Source: JBLHLB01 sp047618505
GTDB lineage: Bacteria > Planctomycetota > UBA1135 > GCA-002686595
Direction of reading: 5' to 3'
Assembly: GCA_047618505.1 (NCBI GenBank)
Contig: JBLHLB010000110.1
Coordinates: forward strand, 1 to 11,031
Length of the DNA stretch: 11,031 nt
In this document: piece after piece, positions 6,851 through 11,031 of the stretch
Layout of the letters: each line of letters starts with the position of its first letter
Numbering within the stretch: position 1 is the first letter of the stretch
Notes under the pieces: model-generated
The model's database searches: none
What the model saw: the letters and a program-made list of their open reading frames with translations, nothing else
What the model was told of the DNA's origin: nothing
Program-made: the position numbers and the translations under genes

Positions 6851-8518
6851 CTACTGATCCCCCTCAAAAGTATCTTCCGCCGCATCAGCGCTCGCGGCCA
6901 CAGCGGGCCGGCGCGGATGCAAAGCGATCTCAAGTTCAAATCCGCGGGCTAGGTGATTCCACCTATCCACGACCTGTACGGCCTCGGGAAGATCACCGCG
7001 TAGGTTCCGGACGAACTCCTCGAAGAGGGCCTCTGGTGTTCGCGCGCCTTCACGCGTGCTGCCCTTGATACGCAGGATCGGTTGTTCGTCGTCGTTGGGG
7101 ATCCCGAGCTCTTCACTGCGCGCCCAGTTGCTCGTCAGACTCTCCAACCAGAAATCTTGGGGTAGGTGTCGCTCAGCGGCCGCCATGAAGCGCACGGCCA
7201 GCTCGCCGGAGCCACCGATCTCGTGCAGCTCATCCGCCAGGTCCCCCAGGGAACGGTTCTCTGCGATCAGAGCACTCGTGGCCTGATCCGCTCTTTCCTT
7301 GCGCGAAACATCGCGCTCCAGGGCCGTTGCCTGGACTTGGACCGTCTCGAGTTCAGCTCCCTTACGCGTCCAAAAGAACCCCAGGTAAGCGAGCGCCAAG
7401 GCCGCCAGGAAAATCAAGAACAGCGGTCCCTGGGTGAAGTCTCGCTTCTTGCGAAGGGACTCCGGCAGGATCTCCACAGAGTAGGAAGCCGCGTCCGACG
7501 CCGTCGTCGCCAGCCCTAGGGCGATCACCGCCTCCATGCGGTGCTCGTCCAAAAGCTGCGCCGTTTCCTGGTCGAGCTTGGAGGTGTCGCACACGATGAA
7601 GGGATCGAAGATCTCCACCGGTACGCCCATGGCACCCTTGAGGTATTCGGGCAAGCCCTCAAGCGCCGCCCCGCCACCCGAAAGCAACACGCGATCCACC
7701 TTGAGGGAGGAGAGCTTGATCTGGCTCTTCGCGAACATAACCGCCGACTGCAAAAGCGAAAGCAACTGCCCAGCCGGCGCCGCCATGGCACGCGCCGCTT
7801 TCTCCCGGTTGGGGTCCGAGAAGGTCTTGCCCGGCTCGATCGATGCTTCGTCGATCTTGAATCGCTCCGCACGGTCGAGGCCGATTTGGAAGCGTTGGGC
7901 GATGGCTTCGTCAAACAGAGCCGAGCCACCGGAGAGGTTGCGCGCAAAGATCAAGTCCGCGCCGCGCACAAGCACAACGTCGGTGCTCTCGCGACCGATG
8001 TTCGCCAGGAGAACAGTGTCGTCCATGACGACGCCGTAGTGCAGAAAGGCGTTGTAGAGCGCAACGGCATTGGGCGTGAAGGCGTCCACGCCACCCTTGA
8101 TGGCTGTGATCCCTTCGAGGTGCTCCTTCAGAAGCGATTCGCGCGCCATGCAAAGCATGACAACATCCTCGCCATCGATCTCGGGGATCTCCGGCAAGAC
8201 ATTGAAGTCTGAAGCCACGGCGGCATCGGATTGGCCGCCAATCTCCGCCGCTTCGAAGCGCATCAACTTGCGCAATTGCCAGTCGGGCAAACGCGGCACG
8301 CGCACATAGCGCACGTTGACTTCGCGCCCCGTTACGCCGATGCGCGCCGATTTAGCCTTCGCGCCGGCGCCCAGAGCACGCCAACCACCGGCAATGGTGG
8401 AGTCATCGTTCGGTGCTACGCGGAAGTCGCTGACGACGAAACTCGTCCCCTGGACCTCCCCCCGCAGAAGCTTCACCGTCGACGTTCCCACGTCGATTCC
8501 AGTCGCGGTCTTCGCCAT
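6851..8518 (-). CDS. PilM-PilN fusion (GspL-like) platform protein
   Basis: This 555-residue protein joins a cytoplasmic actin-fold domain to a membrane and periplasmic domain. Residues 1-345 are PilM-like: phosphate-1 loop GIDVGTSTVKLL (7-18), YVRVPRLPDWQLRKLMRFEA (71-90), phosphate-2 region LLANIGRESTDVVLV (170-184) and adenosine-loop VLLSGGGAALEGLPEYL (277-293). The phosphate-2 Asp common in this superfamily is Asn173 here. Residues 349-359 (EILPESLRKKR) match the PilN pre-membrane motif. A helix at about 364-383, a coiled coil at about 388-435 and a ferredoxin-like periplasmic part follow. Most type IV pilus loci encode PilM and PilN separately, whereas GspL is a natural fusion of the two folds. 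ATG overlaps the FHA stop as TGATG, and AAGGA lies 8 bases upstream. It would link the assembly ATPase to the PilO-like partner. Confidence 0.87.
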   Translation of the reverse strand: MAKTATGIDVGTSTVKLLRGEVQGTSFVVSDFRVAPNDDSTIAGGWRALGAGAKAKSARIGVTGREVNVRYVRVPRLPDWQLRKLMRFEAAEIGGQSDAAVASDFNVLPEIPEIDGEDVVMLCMARESLLKEHLEGITAIKGGVDAFTPNAVALYNAFLHYGVVMDDTVLLANIGRESTDVVLVRGADLIFARNLSGGSALFDEAIAQRFQIGLDRAERFKIDEASIEPGKTFSDPNREKAARAMAAPAGQLLSLLQSAVMFAKSQIKLSSLKVDRVLLSGGGAALEGLPEYLKGAMGVPVEIFDPFIVCDTSKLDQETAQLLDEHRMEAVIALGLATTASDAASYSVEILPESLRKKRDFTQGPLFLIFLAALALAYLGFFWTRKGAELETVQVQATALERDVSRKERADQATSALIAENRSLGDLADELHEIGGSGELAVRFMAAAERHLPQDFWLESLTSNWARSEELGIPNDDEQPILRIKGSTREGARTPEALFEEFVRNLRGDLPEAVQVVDRWNHLARGFELEIALHPRRPAVAASADAAEDTFEGDQ

Positions 8519-10578
8519 CAGTCGTTTCCTTCGTGACCCCCCTCGGGGCCGTGGTTGTTCTCAAGATCGCCGACACTAAGATCCGCGCGACTCAAGTGTT
8601 CGAGGGCCTGGCGGACATGGTCACGCAGCCCCGGTGATTCGACGCCCTCAAGGGCTTGCAATACGCCCGTCAAGCGACGGCGATGGTTATCCTCGAGCCC
8701 GTTGGGCAGAGCAGCCAAGGCCTCTAGCACTTCTATGGAAACGGCCGCCGCTTCCTGTGCCACTTCGCTTCCGGCGAAGGAGCGCTCGAGTTTCTGGGCG
8801 CGGGCATGACCCTGGCGAAATAGGTCCGCCAGACCGAAGAAGCGCGCTCGTTCGATATCCCGGCGCAGCTCCTCAACGCTTTCGAGTCCAGCTTGAATCA
8901 AGCGCGCACGCTCCGTCTCGGCTCGCGTGGCAAGGGGCGCCTCAAAGGGCACTTCGTCGAGCAAACGCTGCCAGAGGGAAAGGGCATCGCCCGGTCGACC
9001 CTCACGCTCCGCCCGCTCTGCATCACCCTCAAGCTGACGCGCCGTGGCGCGCTCCTCGCCGAAGCTCGTTTGCAATACCAGGGGTCCGACGGCCGTCGCG
9101 CCTGATCCGGGGGAGAAGGTCAAACTCAGGACTCCCGCGCGCACACGCCCGATGGCTGCTACGGGCTCTTGCACGGAAAGTCGCAGGAGGTCATAGCCGC
9201 GACCCATGAGAAGGTCAGCCATGGCCTCCAACTCGAAGGCGCCGCCATGGGAGCGGTAGCCGGCAGGACCGAGACTCGCGAGGAAGATCTCGCCTTCCCC
9301 ATCGCTACCGCTTTCGCCCTGGACCGAGAGGTGCATCTGTGCACCGCGATCGGCACCGCTGGGGGTTAGCTTGAGGCCGCCGGGTGCGGCGCTTGCGCCC
9401 CAGGAACCTACGCTCGAACCGCGAGTGCCGGAGGGGCCCCAATTTCCAAACCCGATGCTCGGAAACAGGGTGCGTCCACTGCGTACCAAGGTCAGCGTCG
9501 CACCGTCGTCACCGTAGCCGTGCGCCACCAAGCTTTCCGATGTTGCCAGCGGACTTGGCGCGCTTGTGCCCAGGAGGACAACGTCGTCGAGGGAAACCCA
9601 ACCGGGTCCCTGGGCGGCGACAGCGACAGCAACTCGGTCGTAGCCCGGGGGTACCGTGGCCACCAGACTGAGGGCCGTGAATTCTTCTGTGGGATCGAGT
9701 CCGCGACTCCAGGCCACGAAGGGTGAGGCCTCGCCGCGGGAGTTCTCGAAGGCCAAGCCGAGGCGACCGACCGCGCCATCGCCGGTCTGCATCTGGGCCG
9801 TCAGGTCCAGGCCACGACCCGAGGAGACGTTGACCAGAGGTCCGCTGCTATAGGACCAGACGGGCCCCGCTGCGCCGGCGCCTTCCGCGGGTTCAGCAGC
9901 ATCGAGAAAGACCCCGAGGCCGAAACCGCCGGAGTGGGCGAAAGGCAGACCCGCGCCGAATGCACCGGTTGATCCTTCGGAGGTTTCCCAGGCCAGTGCC
10001 CCATCGCCCTCGAAGGACGCATCCGTGATCAAGTTGCCGGGCACGTCGGCCACGGGCTCGGGCCCGGTGTTGGCGTCGCCTTTGCCACCCAGGAAGTAGA
10101 GGGCGGCAGCACCGCCGCCGAGGGCCAGAACGAGCAGCACAGGCGCAAGCACTCCGCGCTTCTTCACCGCCGCCAATTCGCGTTCCCCCACCCGGTCCAT
10201 CTGCCCGGTTCCGCCGGTTATGACCGGGCCGGATCGTGGTTCCTGTACCTCGCCCCCGAGGGAATCGACGAATTGCTGGTCCATGACCGTCGCGGCGATG
10301 CTCCCGAAGGTCACGCTGTCCCCGTGGGCCAGGGGTGCGCGATTCACTTTTGAGGATCCCACCCGAACACCATTGGTGCTCTCGAGATCCGCGACTTCAA
10401 TGGAGTCCACGTCGACGTAGAGTTCCGCGTGAAACCCCGAGATCGAGCCGTCCGCAAGGACGATCTTGTTCGCCGATCGGCGGCCTACAGACAGGGTGCC
10501 CTCAGGAAGAGGTACGGTCTCGCCCTGTCGGGGGCCGGAATCAAAGCGCAGCCAATAGCGCGTAGCCCGCGGTTGCAT
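8518..10578 (-). CDS. FHA-domain membrane protein with carbohydrate-binding-module-like periplasmic region
   Basis: This 686-residue protein starts with an FHA domain (about 8-100) that keeps the phosphothreonine-binding hallmarks: SVGRRSANKIVL (30-41), SISGFHAEL (45-53) and LESTNGVRVG (65-74). A linker and the basic KKRG precede one membrane helix (about 144-164), placing FHA in the cytoplasm. Outside, about 181-338 resembles a CBM4/9-type beta-sandwich (NLITDASFEGDGALAWETS ... GWVSLDDVVLLG). A second beta-rich, Gly/Ser-rich region spans about 345-505, then an amphipathic helical, TPR-like tail (about 510-680). The frame reaches back to ATG 10746, but FHA begins just after Met 10578 and the extra 56 residues look non-coding, so 10578 is chosen despite no Shine-Dalgarno. 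It is probably the first operon gene. FHA recruitment of a Thr-phosphorylated partner to the platform is inference. Confidence 0.85.
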   Translation of the reverse strand: MQPRATRYWLRFDSGPRQGETVPLPEGTLSVGRRSANKIVLADGSISGFHAELYVDVDSIEVADLESTNGVRVGSSKVNRAPLAHGDSVTFGSIAATVMDQQFVDSLGGEVQEPRSGPVITGGTGQMDRVGERELAAVKKRGVLAPVLLVLALGGGAAALYFLGGKGDANTGPEPVADVPGNLITDASFEGDGALAWETSEGSTGAFGAGLPFAHSGGFGLGVFLDAAEPAEGAGAAGPVWSYSSGPLVNVSSGRGLDLTAQMQTGDGAVGRLGLAFENSRGEASPFVAWSRGLDPTEEFTALSLVATVPPGYDRVAVAVAAQGPGWVSLDDVVLLGTSAPSPLATSESLVAHGYGDDGATLTLVRSGRTLFPSIGFGNWGPSGTRGSSVGSWGASAAPGGLKLTPSGADRGAQMHLSVQGESGSDGEGEIFLASLGPAGYRSHGGAFELEAMADLLMGRGYDLLRLSVQEPVAAIGRVRAGVLSLTFSPGSGATAVGPLVLQTSFGEERATARQLEGDAERAEREGRPGDALSLWQRLLDEVPFEAPLATRAETERARLIQAGLESVEELRRDIERARFFGLADLFRQGHARAQKLERSFAGSEVAQEAAAVSIEVLEALAALPNGLEDNHRRRLTGVLQALEGVESPGLRDHVRQALEHLSRADLSVGDLENNHGPEGGHEGND

Positions 10579-10841
10579 ACGGTCGTGGGTGGTCGTTGGG
10601 GGGAATGACTGGGGCGCGAAATAGCACCACAGACAAGAGACGAAGGAGCGGGCCCCACGTTCCTGGGGTCCTATCAATGCCAGAGCACCGGGTAACCAGC
10701 CTCTCGGGGGTCCCATAGGGTACGCCACCCGCCCCCGTGGCTCCATTCCGGGGGCGCTCTTCGCTTGCAGTTGCTCCTGACCCCATGGACGAGGTCCTCG
10801 GGAGTGCCTCCTGGGTCAACTCTCACGTAAGCTTGACCCCC
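10579..10841. other. Intergenic region upstream of the operon
   Basis: About 263 bases separate the chosen FHA start from the chosen start of the possible plus-strand gene. The operon promoter should lie here, but I see no convincing sigma-70 -35/-10 pair on the minus strand. A TATTTC near 10612-10617 (read on the minus strand) lacks a well-spaced -35 box. The region contains a 7-bp dyad (10813-10839, listed separately) and a weak imperfect GC hairpin at 10651-10671. Nothing else was identified. Confidence 0.4.
10813..10839. repeat. Inverted repeat, possible operator
   Basis: GGGTCAA (10813-10819) and TTGACCC (10833-10839) are perfect 7-bp inverted arms around a 13-base spacer. Arm length and centre-to-centre distance (20 bases, about two helical turns) suit a dimeric regulator. 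The dyad lies between the operon and the possible divergent gene. No regulator is encoded in the window, and a chance occurrence cannot be excluded. Confidence 0.35.
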
Positions 10842-11031
10842 ATGACGCCTAAGGAGAGTCGAGGACTGAAGAAGGATGCCCTCGGGCTGGGACCCGGGGC
10901 GGAGCTCGGGCTGGGACCCGGACGCCACGTGCCGTCTTTTTTCCTGGAGGAACCGCCCTGTTTGCCCAGCCTCGATGCTGACGGAGGCGAGGGGGGGCCG
11001 GCACAGGTCCAACTCGCTGCCGGAGAGGCGG
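10842..11031 (+). CDS. Possible divergent gene of unknown function, cut by right window edge
   Basis: The plus-strand frame is open from just after a TAG at 10716-10718 to the window end, with GC-rich third positions. From ATG 10842 it gives 63 residues: MTPKESRGLKK, a repeated LGLGPG element, then HVPSFFLEEPPCLPSLDADG and an acidic, Gly/Ala-rich stretch. I recognise no family. The start is uncertain. In-frame ATG 10785 and GTG 10737 also exist without a Shine-Dalgarno, and TTG 10962 has GGAGG 11 bases upstream. The opposite strand also has an open frame here, so the GC-rich composition alone could produce this. Evidence for coding is modest. Confidence 0.35.
   Translation, partial: MTPKESRGLKKDALGLGPGAELGLGPGRHVPSFFLEEPPCLPSLDADGGEGGPAQVQLAAGEA
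10881..10921. repeat. 17-bp direct repeat, two copies, 24-bp period
   Basis: CTCGGGCTGGGACCCGG occurs at 10881-10897 and again at 10905-10921, separated by 7 bases. The 24-base period is a multiple of three, so in the plus-strand frame it encodes LGLGPG twice. That pattern fits either an in-frame duplication in a coding region or a simple duplication in non-coding DNA. Confidence 0.8.

Noticed and set aside
6847..6939. Upstream start (6939) for the PilO-like gene
   Set aside because: It lies inside the PilM-PilN coding region, adds 31 unlike residues and would bury the expected short cytoplasmic N-terminus. ATG 6846 sits 4 bases after the upstream stop.
10651..10671. Imperfect GC hairpin GGCCCCA / TGGGGTCC in the operon leader
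   Set aside because: The stem is short with a bulge, and there is no T-run or known riboswitch or attenuator context; chance is likely in GC-rich sequence.
10579..10746. N-terminal extension of the FHA protein from ATG 10746
   Set aside because: The extra 56 residues are Pro/Gly/Trp-rich, resemble no domain and have no Shine-Dalgarno. The FHA domain begins directly after Met 10578.
10921..10942. Terminator-like element: near palindrome GACGCCACGTGCCGTC followed by six T on the plus strand
   Set aside because: The stem is only 4 bp before a C-C mismatch, and no plus-strand gene ends here. It falls inside the possible divergent open frame.
10674..11012. 112-codon open frame on the minus strand upstream of the operon
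   Set aside because: Its composition (His, Arg, Trp, Pro-rich) and lack of any motif look non-coding, and it overlaps the more plausible plus-strand frame.

Overview
The window is GC-rich (about 60% or a little more by eye). It is dominated by one tightly packed operon on the minus strand, read from about 10578 down through the left edge. It encodes the platform and fibre subunits of a type II secretion / type IV pilus-like (pseudopilus) machine. The taxon cannot be fixed from sequence alone. The GC content, an FHA domain on a membrane protein, a PilM-PilN fusion and LamG-like domains in secretion proteins suggest a Planctomycetota-like bacterium (tentative); Acidobacteriota or Myxococcota remain possible.

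Layout in transcription order (right to left): (1) 10578-8518, an FHA domain, one membrane helix, a carbohydrate-binding-module-like beta-sandwich and a helical tail; (2) 8518-6851, a PilM-PilN fusion, equivalent in architecture to GspL; (3) 6846-6055, a PilO/GspM-like bitopic protein; (4) 6055-3266, a 929-residue membrane-anchored TPR protein ending in a concanavalin A/LamG-like domain; (5) 3269-2568, a GspG-like major pseudopilin; (6) 2556-1495, a GspH-like minor pseudopilin with a LamG-like domain inserted in its globular fold; (7) 1498 to beyond position 1, a GspK-like tip pseudopilin with two inserted beta modules, cut by the window edge. The genes overlap by 1-4 bases or are 4-11 bases apart, so they are probably co-transcribed and translationally coupled.

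Inferred joint function: FHA, PilMN and PilO proteins form an inner-membrane platform, the TPR protein reaches into the periplasm, and GspG/H/K-like subunits polymerise into a short fibre. No assembly ATPase, GspF/PilC platform protein, secretin or prepilin peptidase is in the window, so these must be encoded elsewhere. The unusual theme is that several components carry beta-sandwich modules of glycan- or ligand-binding type. This suggests a decorated pseudopilus for binding or exporting polysaccharide-associated cargo (inference).

The right edge (10579-11031) holds an upstream region with a 7-bp dyad and an open plus-strand frame, possibly the start of an unrecognised divergent gene, containing a 17-bp direct repeat. 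I see no RNA genes, insertion sequences, CRISPR arrays or convincing terminators.
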